A stretch of DNA of 64,000 nt from Bryoerythrophyllum caledonicum (GCA_963971425.1 OZ020517.1:13394501-13458500); one strand, 5' to 3'; positions 44,535 to 57,081 are shown, counted from the first letter of the stretch. Program-made: numbers and translations. Notes: generated by a model not told the origin, from the letters alone.

Positions 44535-45081
44535 TTAAAGAACTAAACAGATCAATTCATTAATTATTCGATTGCAATTTGGAGTCTGAGCTTGCATTTG
44601 CAGTTGATCCTCGAGAGCTTGCATGGCAGTGTTGAACTTGTCGTACTCATCACACATATTATCCAGCTGCAACTTTGCTGCCATCCGCTGACTCCACTTG
44701 TTTGAGCTTCTGTGCATTCTCCAGAATCTCCTCGCGCGAACCCATCGCCAGCTCATTGACTTGGGCGATAAGTCGAGGTGCTTTGCACGGACAGTCTCGC
44801 GAGGTGACTGAAGCTGTTTGATGTCCCTCATCAACTGCTTCTCCTTTTTCAACGGAATCATTTCATGCTGAATACGCAATTCTATGGTGAAGATCCTCCA
44901 GCTCTATCGTCGTCGGCATGTCCCATCTCTTCCGATCGCACTGCTCGACCGCCTTGATCTTCTTCAGTCTTTCTCGTAGAAAAATAACCTGGTCGGGCTT
45001 CTCGCGCTTCTTCACAAACCAATCCCGTTCAACTTGACGGGCACCCTTGCGCTTCTTGAACGCTTCGCTCCCGCGACTCAT
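44535..45081 (-). pseudogene. Proton-pump-interactor-like coiled-coil gene, frameshifted
   Basis: From an ATG at 45081 the frame runs MSRGSEAFKKRKGARQVERD... to ELEDLHHRIA and stops at 44863. One base out, the sequence continues RIQHEMIPLKKEKQLMRDIK then QLQSPRETVRAK, the strongly conserved core of plant proton-pump-interactor proteins (RIQHE..PL.EEKQLLREIKQLE.TR). A second switch of frame occurs near 44,770, where a parallel frame reads QVNELAMGSREEILENAQKL. Two frame changes in a continuous coiled coil indicate a dead gene, unless introns I cannot see repair them. PPI proteins bind the plasma-membrane H+-ATPase in plants. Confidence 0.65.
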
Positions 45082-46192
45082 CCTACCTCCTCAGGCCGGT
45101 TACCTAGTACGTATCCCTACACATACTAGAACTAGTCTTTGTATATTAAAGTCCAGGATTAGTGTCAAATCTTCCAGAAAGTGATGGGCTCCAGTCATGC
45201 TGCCAAGAACATTTGACTCCTTGACAGAATGTGGAGTTGAAGACGACCACATTCCTCTAGTGACACATAGTATGTAGCATCATGGATATACGCGACGCTG
45301 AATTTCAAAGTGACGCACCTGCTTTGCCATGGCAGGCAAAAGTAGCTAGAGGCTGGGAATCCCATATGTCACAGCAGATTGGTTGTGTGCTTGCGCAGCG
45401 CAGATCAACGCATGCAGCCGTGTCTATGAATGCATGTCAACCAAGCTGGCAACCAACGGCAAGCAAGCTGAAAAGAGGCGGAACATACTCTGATGACGTG
45501 TTGGGCAGATGCCGTCCAATCCTGCTGATCTCCAAACTCAAGTCAAGGGTCATTTACACTTGGAGCGGTCGAACCCACTTCTGCACCCATTTTTCTGCCC
45601 CCGCTCTCTCCAGTCTTGTATCAAGAACCATTTTTCATTTACACTTGAGGTAGTCGCACTAGGGGCGGAAGGGTGAGTTTTTCAACAAGGAATGTAGGAT
45701 TAAATTGAAAGAATGATATGAAAATTAAGATTTGGTTTGTGGTCAACCTCTAAATGAAAGTAGAAATATTGGAAACAACATAAGTGTGTTGTAATATGTG
45801 AATTTGGGGTCTTAAATATAAACCTTTATAGCCAACGTATTTTATAAAAATATGTTATTCTCAACATGTGTGAATTGAGAAAAAATTGTGTTTTTAATTG
45901 GAGATAATTAAGATTGGATGAAATTAATTCATGCACTACATAATAAAAGAAATGATTCTTAAAAAAACATGCAACTATTTCACAAAAATTGTGAAATGAA
46001 GACTACCATGGCATCGTTGATGCATTTTTCTTCAAAAATCTTTTTAAAACGGAATTTTGTTGAAAATCATTCTTTTAGTTTTCAGCAATAATGAAATGAA
46101 ACACCTGTTCCTTATTTCAAAAATAAAATACTGATGATTTTTTATTAAAAATATAAAATGGGCCAACATCTTTATAGCCTTTTGATTAAGTC
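45082..46192. other. Gene-free stretch
   Basis: 45,282-45,653 is open on the + strand but the protein matches nothing known and has no codon or motif support. The rest is AT-rich. Confidence 0.4.
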
Positions 46193-47804
46193 TTATAATA
46201 CAATCTTAGGAAATGGTATCATCTTCCTTTTCAAAATACAACTATACAAATGCGCATGCATATGTGTCAACTCATAAATTGCATTCTCAAAATCATTAAA
46301 GTATGCTATATCCACTGCTAAGGCAATGACATACAATCCACAATATGACAAATCAGCTTGTTGTTGTACATGAATGTACTTACATCCTATATTTTCAGGA
46401 ATACAAAATCTTTTCAAAATTTTAAAATCAATATCATGTCTACCCAAAGTGTCATATACATGACATTGATGAAAGAGATCACTAGTGGGATTAAAATATA
46501 TTAACATCCAATGCATATACTCTTTGTGATGAAAAAATTGGAGACATGGTTTTAGCAATGGTGGTCTTGGCTTTTTCAAGTTGCCGTCAAAGCGAGTTTC
46601 ATGAGGATGAAATCCTCAATGTACTAAAATATCATGATATAATATTTTAAACACAACATCCATTATTGAAGTACTTAGCCATCTATCTTCTGACATCAAG
46701 ATTTCTTGGTCTTCCCATGTCAAAAATAATGGCTCCATCCACCAAATTCCTGTTAATCATGTTTAGTAAGACCATACGTCAGTACATTATCTTTAATATT
46801 TGAAAGATATACAAAACAATATGTATACATATATGGAAAATTAGATTTATCACATGTTTTAACTTTCTCTTTTTTAATGTTTGTATGTTTTTCTTCAAAA
46901 AAAATTTCTTCTTTAAGGTTGTCTCCAATAATTTGCACTTCTTCATCTATTAAAATTGTCTCTTCTTTATTTGTTGGAATTCCTTTTAATGCATGAATTA
47001 AACTTTGCATTCGTTTATCTTCCCAATCTTCTCTGATAGCCGCAACTTCCTTGTATGCAGCTACAAAAGAATTTAAATAATCATCTGACATCTCTGGATT
47101 TGTTTTCCTTCTTTTCCCTCTCCCTTTTTTGAGTCAATTTTTGTGCAATAATTCCAAGTGTTTGCTTTTGCAAAGACGAAGAACTCTCAGATTTTTCATT
47201 TACACCTTCTTTATCTCCAACTTCTCTATCGTCAACATTAATTTCCTCAATTTTTTCTTCTTCTTCTCCTTATTGTTGTTGTTGTTGTTGTTGTTCTTCA
47301 TCTTTTCCTTCTATTTCAATTTTTTTACTTTCTTTTTCCATTTCTTCATTTGAATCCATTATTTTTTAAAATCTCATTGGTGAAGATTGTCCAGTGTCTT
47401 TGCCTCCAAGTATTCCAATAATTTTAGGATTAGATCCAATAATATCATCCATCCTTGAAAACAAATCCCAAGAAGATTTCACACCCTCTATTTATTTCTC
47501 CGCACTTTGCTCAGCTACATATCTGCGTGACAATGATTTCCATTTTGATTTGCATTGCTCCGTTGTTTTCGACCGACGATCAATGATATTTCTACCTTCA
47601 TTTACAACTATAGAACATACTGCCAATGGCATTTTTAAAAATTTCCCATATTAAGGTTTAAAAATTTATCATTATAATATGTCAAAAGAAGATTGACTTC
47701 TTGAGGAGTCCACATAGCTATGTCAGTTTTTCCTACTTTTTACGACCCTCTATAGGGCCTTTTTCTATGCCTTCTTTTGAACTATCATCTTTTAAAGAAG
47801 CCAT
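46193..47804 (-). pseudogene. Transposon gene: Myb/SANT-like domain plus Ulp1-type (C48) protease, decayed
   Basis: From ATG at 47804, alternating frames give AMWTPQEVNLLLTYYNDKF, then RSKTTEQCKSKWKSLSRRYV with VKSSWDLFSRMDDIIG, a trihelix/Myb-SANT-like DNA-binding domain. A Gln run (CAA repeat) and an acidic/lysine linker follow. The C-terminal third reads HWMLIYFNPTSD, CHVYDTLGRHD, HVQQQADLSYCGLYVIALA, which is the His-Asp-Gln-Cys catalytic set of C48 (Ulp1/SENP-like) proteases. Several frameshifts and stops (for example after the Gln run, and near 46,615) break it. Ulp1-like proteases are carried by several plant and animal transposons. The Myb-SANT plus C48 order is less usual. No terminal repeats were identified. 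Confidence 0.75.
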
Positions 47805-49855
47805 AAATTATAATAATATATAAAATAGGTGGATAAATAGGTAATCAATTATAATTGAAGTTATACCAAGAATGTAATCTCATGTATGTTTTTTATATGA
47901 ATAAAAATAAAATACTTACATTGTTTATATACTTTCAAAATTTTGAAATAAAAGTAAAATGAAATCTAAAATTAAAATATATTTACATAAAAATAAAATG
48001 AAATCTAAAATTAAAATTAAAATAGTTTTTGCATAAAAATAAAATGAAATGTGAAATTAAAATATCTTTTACATAAAAGTTATTGAGGTGCCCATAATCT
48101 AAAATCACAATACAAATGTATATTTAATATCTCTTAATAAACTAAGAGAAAATCTCTAGAGCCATGAACTCAATTACAATGTTATAATGGTGACAATTTC
48201 ATTTTTTTTAGCTATATTTTTCATTGCCAATTGTCTTTTCAACTTCAAGCTTTCACTTTTGTATTTTTGTATAAGCCAATTCTCAAATAAGACTTCCCTA
48301 TTTTGCTTAGCAATATTTTCTGATATTTTTTTAACCTCTAGAATTTTGAGGATGTGGCTTTAGTAGAATTAAGTCCCCTATCAAAGTCATCGCTACCAGC
48401 ATCTCCTTCTTCAATTAAAAGTTATGGAGTATTAGTATCGGTACCCGTCGTTCCGACCGGGGAAAGCAACATACAACTGACCGTGGGAGAATTTCAAGCA
48501 CCATGTCCAGCTTCTAAATCTCAGAAAGAACAATCAATTCACATGGACTCAAGAGTGTTCATGTAATCATAAACAAAAACCTTGAGTGCAGTAATCATAA
48601 ACAAATATGCAGATCACACCACCAAAAACAATAATGATGCAGACAACCATACCCACCGGATATCAAGAAAGTCCTTGAGTCTTTTGATGTGGCGTGAAAT
48701 ACAAAAACCTTCTGAAACTCAGGTTGAAGACCTCAGGAACCTACTACATGTCTACATTGTTAGTGCCTATGAGTCAGGTCAAGAAAAGATGGGGGTAGCG
48801 GGGGGAAAAAAGAGCTCGGATAAGTGTACAAAGATGAAGAAAGAAAGGTACCCCTTCATTGTTGCGGTCTCTGCATCATCTGTTGCTGCTGACGACAGAA
48901 CGTTACCCCAAGGTCTGGGCATCCTCCGCCGTTCTTCACCACCTGAGGCTCGGTTGCGATAGTGATGAGAATCTCATTGTGTTATTTGATCGAGCGCATA
49001 AACACGCCATCCCCATCGTCCATGCCATAGCTCACAGTTCCATCACCAATCCCTTTCTCGCCCCTCTCAAGCCTTCAAGGAGCCAAAAGTTCCATGGAAC
49101 TGCAGACAACAAGAACCATAAAAATTCGCAAACCCTAAAATCACGATCCAGCTTAAACGTAACAGCTTACCCATAGAGAAAGGAGTCAGGGTCCGCAACG
49201 ACTTACCCACAACGGATCCTCCAGAATTCATCTCAGTCCGTCAGTCCTGGTTTAATCGCAACTCCCAACCACCTGCAAAAACATGAACCCTAAAGTTGTC
49301 CATCAAGGAAAGCAACCCACCCTCATGATCATAAAGCAAACCTCATGTTTCTACAATGTGGAGGATACCCAGTCAGGAAAAAAAAAGGGAGGAATTCGTC
49401 AGAGTCAGTGCTTGCTGTAGGTAGCACATAGGTTCAATCCCTTGTACACATACGTTGGCATTCCATTGTGCTCAGAGGAAATAGAGGATGTTAGGTTCTG
49501 AAAACATACTTTTGCACTTTAACAACTCCTTGACACATCGATTCCATCCTGAAGTTTAATTCTTCTTCGATTCTTTGTTCAAACTGATGATCCAACTATC
49601 CTGTACCCAACGTGTCGCTGAGACTTATAACTTAAGCCAAAACCGACCAAAAACATAGGGTACCGGTACGTAAAGTAACTTGGTCTGAAAAGTGGCACAG
49701 CTTTGAATCCATGGACGTCATCACCCAAGAGTATTATTACATCAAAATTTCTATACGGTTGCTCTCCACTGATAGACTACCACCAACACTGACCGCACTG
49801 CACCGCCACTAACTTATGCCTCACTGCTCATCCCCATGTCACCGTCATCACCTAC
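47805..49855. other. AT-rich then mixed sequence, no gene recognised
   Basis: 47,820-48,110 is strongly AT-rich with AAATGAAATCTAAAATTAAAA repeats. 48,350-49,180 has open frames without recognisable domains. Three TAAACCCT-like motifs occur. Confidence 0.4.
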
Positions 49856-49993
49856 CTGAGCGGCCTCGTTCGATGCCGTCTTCGTCCAGATCGCGATCTT
49901 ATATCACCGAACGCTCACCACCGCTCCACAGATCTCGTGGCCCTCCTCGAATTGCTCGCCGATCATCGCCAGCAAATGCGCCCACAACGAACC
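49856..49993 (-). pseudogene. eIF4E exon relic
   Basis: The frame reads SLWAHLLAMIGEQFEEGHEI then CGAVVSVR, a TGA at 49906-49904, then YKIAIWTKTASNEAAQ and a GTAGGT donor. This is the eIF4E core (LLAMIGEQF..GDEICG.VVSVR....KIA.WTK.ASNE). The stop replaces the short R-Q-K-Q-D linker of the family and about two codons are missing. Another stop lies just upstream at 49,997. Neither the cap-binding N-terminal part nor the following exon is recognisable nearby, so this is a fragment. Confidence 0.75.
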
Positions 49994-50889
49994 ACATCAC
50001 CACATGGATCTCGCAACACCGCAATAGCCGTTGCTAAGGGTGGTAATAATTTCTTCCTCCTCTTCTACGATGTCCCCATCTTCACTGCACCAACAGGGCA
50101 AAAAAAAGGTTTGGAAAACTAAAATTCATAAACACGGAACGACACACTCTTCTCTAATCCTCCTAAAAACACAAAAGACCAGGAGAGAATTGGAAAACCA
50201 TGGGCACGCACATCTTGCATGGGGCGCGAGACGGCTTTCACAGGGACTAAGGACACGCCCATGCTGCTGCTGCGCAGATTAGCGTCCAGTCGGGAGAAGA
50301 AGCAAGCGTCGCGAAACGCAGGCGTGATCCGATGAAACGCTCGTCGCGGCGCCACGCACAGCGCCATCCTCCCCAACACGGTACCTCCACAACCAACCCT
50401 TAACGAATCCCTCACATCACATGCACCCCTTCTCCTTCACAGTTTCTCAAATTCTCTCCGATCGGATGCGAATTCATCACGGCTTCTCTCGAGGTCGCGA
50501 CTTCCTCAGCAACATCGACCTTCCGCTCCGCATCAACCTGCCGCACACTCTCCCACTCCCTCTCCCCTTGCAAAATGTCCTCCTCTACAGGCGCATTAAG
50601 GTCGAATCCAAGCGGCGTGGCGTTCAAGTCCAGATCACCCGAGCCTTCCTCATCGCTAACTCTCTCTACAGCTACTATGTTTGTGTGTCCAACCTCCCGC
50701 GATGGCGTCGAACAGGTACCCGAAGCCACAATGAAGCGACGTAGGCCCCTAACAGCCAGTAGTACGCGCTGTACACGTGAGTTAGGGGGAGGTCGTGTGG
50801 GTCTTCTTGGTGATGGTCTTCTTGGTCCAACAGGAGCGGCGGTCAGACAGACTGTTGCCTGTTATAGTAGTAGATACAACAAGCTGTGA
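49994..50889. other. GC-rich stretch without a firm gene
   Basis: On the - strand, 50,412-50,729 is open and includes LDLNATPLGFDLNAPVEED, which resembles a plant EAR-type repressor motif (LxLxL / DLNxxP). No ATG begins the frame and no other domain is seen, so it could be a gene fragment. Confidence 0.25.
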
Positions 50890-51575
50890 CTATTGTTGGA
50901 GCATATTCTAATTTAACATTCATATTTTTTAATATTTGAAACTTCATTTAAAGAATTCCAAACGCATTTTCAATTTAAACTCTATCAACTCTCTACTTCC
51001 TATCAAATAAATCTTTTTTTGAATCTCCACTTTTAGTAGTACTATAACATTTCATTAATCCTATCCGTGGAGGATATGTAGAGTCTCCAAGAAAATATGG
51101 TTGGATGTTTTTCCCATTTACTTTGTAAACTTGATTATGTCGAAGTTGGTTTGTTTGAAGCATTTTCCACAATAAAGACGGTCGAAGGTGGGCAACATCA
51201 TGGCAACCTCCAAGTGTTTGTAGACAAACATTTAAGAATCGCCGCCTATAATCACAAACACCTTGTAATAATATCGAGTGAAATTTTAAACGATTAAAGT
51301 AGTTGGCAGGAATTTGGATCCACCATTGCTGTCTTTTGTTTGATAATGAATGGAGACAACATTTCGGAAAGTTTATAAAATTGCCTATGAGTCATTCTAA
51401 AATCTTTTGTCCAACGGCTATCTAAAAGATCCCCTCTACGCATCCACTCTTTTGTGCAAATTTCTTCCCAGAATCCTTTTTGCCGATAGTCCAACCACAT
51501 AACTTTATTTGGAAGATAATATCGTGGTTTTGGAATAGATGAGAATGAAGATAAAAATAAGAGAAATATGAGCAC
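50890..51575 (-). pseudogene. PIF/Harbinger transposase relic
   Basis: The N-terminal frame ends with FRMTHRQFYKLSEMLSPFI. Downstream on the same strand, CDYRRRFLNVCLQTLGGCHD is followed by YFLGDSTYPPRIGLM and IENAFGIL. These correspond to the Harbinger DDE block (VD..G.F..V....G..HD, LGDSAYP, ERAFG.LK). The helical region between the first and second parts (the SVE.AVA.AL segment) is missing, and stops interrupt the end. Not functional. Confidence 0.7.
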
Positions 51576-52121
51576 ATAAAATTCATCATTGTCATCTCAG
51601 ACTCTTTTTTGTCTTCCTCTCAAATAAAGGTTAATAAATTATTTGCAATGTTTTAATTTAGGTGTACTAATTCAGGCCATTGCCGCCAATGTTTTAGATT
51701 CTAATAATTTTTTTTAAAAAATTCAATATATTTAGTGAATATAACAAATATAACATTGCAAATTTATTATATTTATATTGTTCATAGAAGTAAAAAAATA
51801 GATTTTATACTTAATTGCTATTTACTTTATAAAATTAGAATTTCAAATTGATTATTTTTAATTTAGACCATTTAATCTTAAAGTAGAAAACTTTTACTTT
51901 GTATTTTTATTTTATAAAATTGTTAAAATATGAACTTGATAAGGGTTATCATGTTGTGATTGGGTCTTCTTTACTTTTAGGCAACTTTCAAATTTTCCAG
52001 TCAAGTTTTTTAAACTTGCAACTCATAGAGTCAAAATTATAATTGAATTTTAAAAAGGTTGAAATAGAGCTTAAAGTAATCTTGCCATTGAAAGTAGTAA
52101 ATAAGAGTCCACTCAACCCAA
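51576..52121. other. AT-rich spacer before the hAT element
   Basis: Nothing recognised. Confidence 0.4.
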
Positions 52122-52258
52122 AGTTGTCAGGACGCTCGACATCCATGACGTCCGGAGGACCGGACGGAGAACGTCCTCGGGCCATGAGGACGTCCGGTGA
52201 CATAACGACTTTCGTCAGTTTACTCGGGGGTAAAAAGCCGTCCGCAGCCCAGCCGTCC
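52122..52258 (+). repeat. Left terminal inverted repeat of the hAT element
   Basis: GC-rich, with its own internal palindromes: GACGTCCGG and GGACCGGACGG flank GAGAACGTCCTCGGGCC. It pairs with 60,341-60,479 over its whole length with scattered mismatches. Confidence 0.85.
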
Positions 52259-52643
52259 GTTGTCCGCCGCGACCGATCGCCTGGCCGTCAGCCAAGGCAG
52301 TCGGCCCTATCCTGATCGCGCGGCAAACCCTCCAGCGGTCGCCGTTTCGCCGACTGCCTCGCCGACCACTCTCCCGACCTCGTCCGCTAGCACATTGACA
52401 TGTCACATCCTCCTGTCTCCCAATGGTCAGAATCACCGTGAGTATTAAGAAAACAACACACAGAGCCTCACTTCACTTCTGAACTTTTGTTTCCCAAGAG
52501 CTTTGAGCTGCATTATGTATCCATTGCTTGATAATCATCGAGTTCGGAAGTCTACAATATCAGAGTTTCTTTAGGAACTCCTGATATTTTTTCTACTTAC
52601 TACCTATCACGTTCGTTCATTTCTCGATATTATATCCATCAAA

Positions 52644-55311
52644 ATGGCCACCAAACCTTGGTCTCCTTGGTATATGGAAATCACTATGGTGCAAGGCAGG
52701 AAGATCGACTTCCTCCAATGCAATCTTTGTCATCGCATTTTTGCAAGAAGGCTAGAACGACAACTTAGTCATCTCGGGTATGAAAAACTCCCTGGCAAGT
52801 GCAATAGCGGTGTTCGCCTCTGCACCAAATCAACAATCCGCTGACAAACTTTATTTAAAAATTGTCGTGGTCACTACCCGAAATATAATGGAGAACTGTT
52901 CTCCGAACATTGTCCCACTCCATCATTGAAATTTGCGCTTGCCTCAAAATATAACACGCCCAAGTCCACTGGTGGAGACTCTTGTGTAGGGTCCACTCAA
53001 GCCCCCCCCCATGATTTTACCATCAACCATGGTTGAACCGACCCCCACCTTCCACGACTTCACCGAACAAAGGAGTGTAGGTGTCACCTTCCCTAGATTG
53101 GTGAGGCAATCCGTGATCGAAGAGGGCTTTCAAGAAGTGCAGCGGCGGGAGCTAGACAAAGTGTGGGCGAAGTTTTATTACAAAGCAAATGTGTCGTTTG
53201 CTGTAGCACGAAATGCTGCGTTCAAGGAAGCCGTGACAAAGACTGCCTCTTTCAAAAAACCATATGTCCCACCTTCTTACCATGACATTCGGACAAGGTT
53301 GTTGGGACAAGCGAAGGTTGATTTGGAAGCACAACTTAATAAAAGACTGTTCGAGAGTGTTCAGAAGTTTGGAGGAACTCTAGCCCTAGATGGGTGGACA
53401 TCTGTGACTAGTCGTCCTTTGTGCAATGCAATGCTTGTGTCTCCCGCTGGAGAGCTCTTCTTGGAAGCTATAGATACTACGAGCAAAGAAAAGAACGATG
53501 TATACCTGACATCCATCATGTTCAAGTTCATTGAATAAGTTGGCCCCTATAACATTGTTCAGGTGTGTACTGACAATGCTCCAGTAATGCTCAATGCCTC
53601 AGAATTAGTCGTATAAAAATATCCATACATACACATTCAAGGATGTGCCGTGCATGCCATGGACTTATTGTTGGAGGACTGGGGGAAGGCTATATGGATA
53701 AAAGATACTCTCGACAAGGCCAAGTTCTTGGTTAAGTTTGTGAAGAATCGGCAAGTGCTCCTCGCCGTGTTTCATAGACACGAGTGACGAGGCCAAGTTC
53801 AACTTGTTGATGCCCGGGCAAAGAAGATTTGAATGTAATTTCACAATGATAGATCGCCTGTTGAAGGTCAAGGAATCATTGGAGCAAACTGTCGTTGATC
53901 TTGAATGGCGGGCATACGCCTCAAAGAAGTCACTCTCGGCTAGAGATAAACTAGTGATTCTCGGAGCATCAAAAGAGTGGTTCTAGATGAGCGTTTCTGG
54001 GAGCGGTGCACGAACTTCTAGGAGATGGTAGCCCCTGTAATCTATGCGCTTCGGGAATTCGATGCCAAGGAACCTTGCATGCCCAAGGTTTTGTACATCC
54101 TTTGCGACCTCGAGAAGCATGTTCTGGCATTGCGTAAAGAACCATTTTGTCTCGATAGCAATTTAGCGGTCATTGCTGAGGACGAGTTCTACGCACGAAA
54201 ACAAATGATGACAACGGATTTACATTCCGCCGGTGCACTTCTCAATCCTTATTTACTCCATGACGAAGAGTTGGCCGATGATCCGGATGTCATCACGGCA
54301 TACAAACGAGTACTACGAAAGCTATGTACTCCTAAGGCTTACCCGGACGTGGTGAACATAGCATTTTGAAACAAGGATGTACCATTCCATGACATGTTGG
54401 ATCCTAAGGACCAAAAATGTTCTCCGTACGCTTGGTGGGATTTTGAAGGTGCTTGTGGAAAATTCCTTGCACCAATTGCAAAGAGAATATTAGCGCAGAC
54501 AGTGTCATCTTCTTCTTGCGAACGCAATTGGAGTAACTACTCTTTCGTCCATGACAAGAAACAGAATTGGTTACTACTGGGAAGGGCTGATGACTTGGTC
54601 TTTGTGTATACGAACTCGAAGTTGCTCGCGAATGCAAACTTGATGGATGAGAAGAGGTGGTACACGGAGAACTTGGATTTAGAGGATCCACAACCACGTG
54701 AGTTGGATGACCCGGAATACTCTCATGATTCAAGCACCGGTGCCCTTGCCAATTACGATGCAGAGCATCTAGACGATGATATCGACAGCAACCTTCCTCA
54801 ACCTATGGATCATACTCACAACGCCCCAATCACCGAGTATGATTTTGTCGATGACGACGTTCTTGCAGAGAAAGAAGATGACTTGTTGCCCATAGCACGG
54901 TACTTGAATGGAGACAACATGGTCAATAACAATAATATCCTTCGTCATAGACCGGCTCCGCTTCCGGAAGACACGAAGGACAAGGGAGGAGAAGATTTAT
55001 CATCCTCACGTGCAACGGCACTACAAGGGCAAAAAACACAAGGGCTCTTAGTGAAGAATGTTGAGGAAGGCAAGCACCACGGTCTCGCACTTGCGGAAAA
55101 CCTCGAGCAAACAACAAAAGAGCCATTTCTAGACGACACGGTTGTTCTCGGGGAGAAAACTATGGAGGGCGGTACTTACGGCGATACAAAGAGTCTCATT
55201 CACGTCACGGAGAAGAAGGCGTCCTCCTCTAAAGATCAACCGTCCTTGCATGGTCGTGCGTCGCGGTCTCTATTTCAACCCCTCTTGCAACGGTCACTAC
55301 AACCAATTTGA
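52644..55311 (+). pseudogene. BED zinc-finger hAT transposase, inactivated
   Basis: The N-terminal frame from ATG 52644 has WYMEITMVQGRKIDFLQCNL followed by CHRIF...HLGYEKLPGKC, a BED-type zinc finger. Next come PPSYHDIRTRLLGQAKVDLE and GGTLALDGWTSVTSRPLCNA (DUF659 part of the catalytic core, first D), VQVCTDNAPVMLNA (second D), YIHIQGCAVHAMDLLLEDWGK (C..H), and the C-terminal dimerisation block SSSCERNWSNYSFVHDKKQN with LVFVYTNSKLL. Stops at 52,842, 53,536, about 53,617, near 54,020 and at 54,367, and a frame change in a C8 run at ~53,005, break the protein. A long acidic tail (DDDIDSNLPQ...) is open to 55,311. Confidence 0.88.
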
Positions 55312-56223
55312 AATCCTCCCATGGTTTGGTGTCTCTTTCAAAACATGTGCAACCCCGAACACCACAACGCCAATCCGATGGCATACCTAGTGATGGCGAT
55401 GTACCTTTGTCTAAGCTCTTCATACATCACCCCGAGGTTCAGGGAGGTTTAGGATTACAACCTAAGCGGCCTACAAACGCCGCGAAGAAACATAAAGCTT
55501 CCATGCATCCATTTCTTTGCACGCGACCTAGTAATTCCACTGATGTCATTGGAACTTGCAAGAGATTCAAAACCATTCAAATATTGTCGATCAATCGGAG
55601 AATCAAACAAGAAGCCACCACGGATTATGAAGACAATCCTTTGGGATCTAGTGGCGCTGAAATCAAAGGAGACAGCGATTACGAACTTCCCACCAACGTG
55701 AATGAGTAGGAAAATTTGTCCCATTTACGTAGTATGCATTCACCGCACTTATTTTTATTGCAAATAGTGTAGTTCGAGTTCATGGAACTTTATAGTCGTT
55801 TCGCATATGCATTGAAAGCTTCTATTGTCTCAATTGATTTTTGGATTTATTCCAAATATCAATAAAGATTTTTCATATATGCACAAGTTTTATATCCATC
55901 TCTTTTGCTATTCTATTGTCTTGTGTTTTGTGTATAGATTTAGTCATCCCCTACGAAATGACTTAAACATGACATTCTTGTTGTGTACCGAATGTACTTC
56001 GAGTTTGCAAACTTCTATTCATTTCACTGCTTCGCATTCACCTAATGCACTCCAACATTTCCAACATCCACATACAATTGAAGAATTAACAAGTGGACAA
56101 TATATTTACAAATTGTAAACCTTTATTTCAAAAAGTATGCCCCACCACGGCATGCTTCCAACTTCTTGCCACACCATTCCTTAAACAACAACTATGCTAA
56201 ACTTTACGTTCATCTACCCCATT
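55312..56223. other. Inner region between transposase and cargo
   Basis: 55,308-55,709 is open on the + strand and acidic at its end; it could be the frameshifted end of the transposase tail. 55,710-56,223 is AT-rich and probably holds the two converging 3' ends. Confidence 0.4.
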
Positions 56224-57081
56224 CTATTGCCTTGAAGAAGAAGGTTTGTTCGTTTGATCTGTTCGAGTGCTACTACGAGTCCGCGGTCTCTGGCTTGGCC
56301 TAACAATCCTTCCCCCCTCTTCGTACTCTTGATCTACGGCTGCAATTTCCCTATGCATCTCCGACCCCCAACTATCGTCGTTGTCATTTCCATCATCCCT
56401 CTTCCGCTTCCCGCCAGGATCCACCTTCTTCGCCGCAAAGATTTCCATGGCCTTCTTTATTCGTTCCACCACCTTGTTCACAAAAGCGTCATTCTCTGGG
56501 AATGACACCAATAATTCCCCTTCGGGCTTCTGTACCACATTCCGCCAATAGCCAATGATGTCCCCAATCCTCCGATCAAATGTTTGCACCGCATCCCAAT
56601 AAGAACATTCTACGTCTTCAAAAGAAGCCTCTTTCGATGAACACCGTAGTTTTGCGGCCTCTTCCAACTTTGCAAGGACCATGGCTCTTCCAACCAAAGT
56701 ACAATTGTACTTCTTGTACTCATCTCTCAACTCAATGCCATCGTCTACCTCATGCCACACATCATCTTCTCTCTTCTCAGCTCTCCTTTGAGGAAATTGA
56801 AAGAAACGCTTGTGCTTAGTGCTCCAATGTCCCCCAAAGTTGCGGCAAAACAACTCTTGTTGCTCGCCATCTTCAATCTCTCGTGCCCTCATCCTCACCT
56901 CATAGTCTTGTGTCATCCAAAAAAATGGATCAATTTCCATCGCATACTCCTCGTAAAGTTGGTGGCAAGAAAACTCATTGTTCCAAATAAGTGGTTTTTC
57001 CCAGTCGCGATAGTTCTGGGATTTTTTCAGAAGTTGATCCAAGGGGAGATTCTATCGGTTGAACTCGTACCCCGGTGGCAT
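56224..57081 (-). pseudogene. hAT cargo gene 3, unknown protein with one nonsense codon
   Basis: ATG at 57081 gives MPPGYEFNR, a TAG at 57054-57052, and then 276 uninterrupted codons starting NLPLDQLLKKSQNYRDWEKP. The protein is charged, has DPFFWMTQDYEVRMRAREIE, a likely helical middle (VGRAMVLAKLEEAAKLR), IGDIIGYWRNVVQKPEGELL, then a basic GGKRKRDD nuclear-localisation-like stretch and an Arg/Ser tail. No known domain is recognised. The W, Y and F pattern suggests a trihelix-like fold, but that is weak. One substitution separates it from an open gene. Confidence 0.55.

Noticed and set aside
45282-45653. 123-codon open frame on the + strand
   Set aside because: No recognisable domain, no splice or promoter support, and the composition is like its non-coding flanks.
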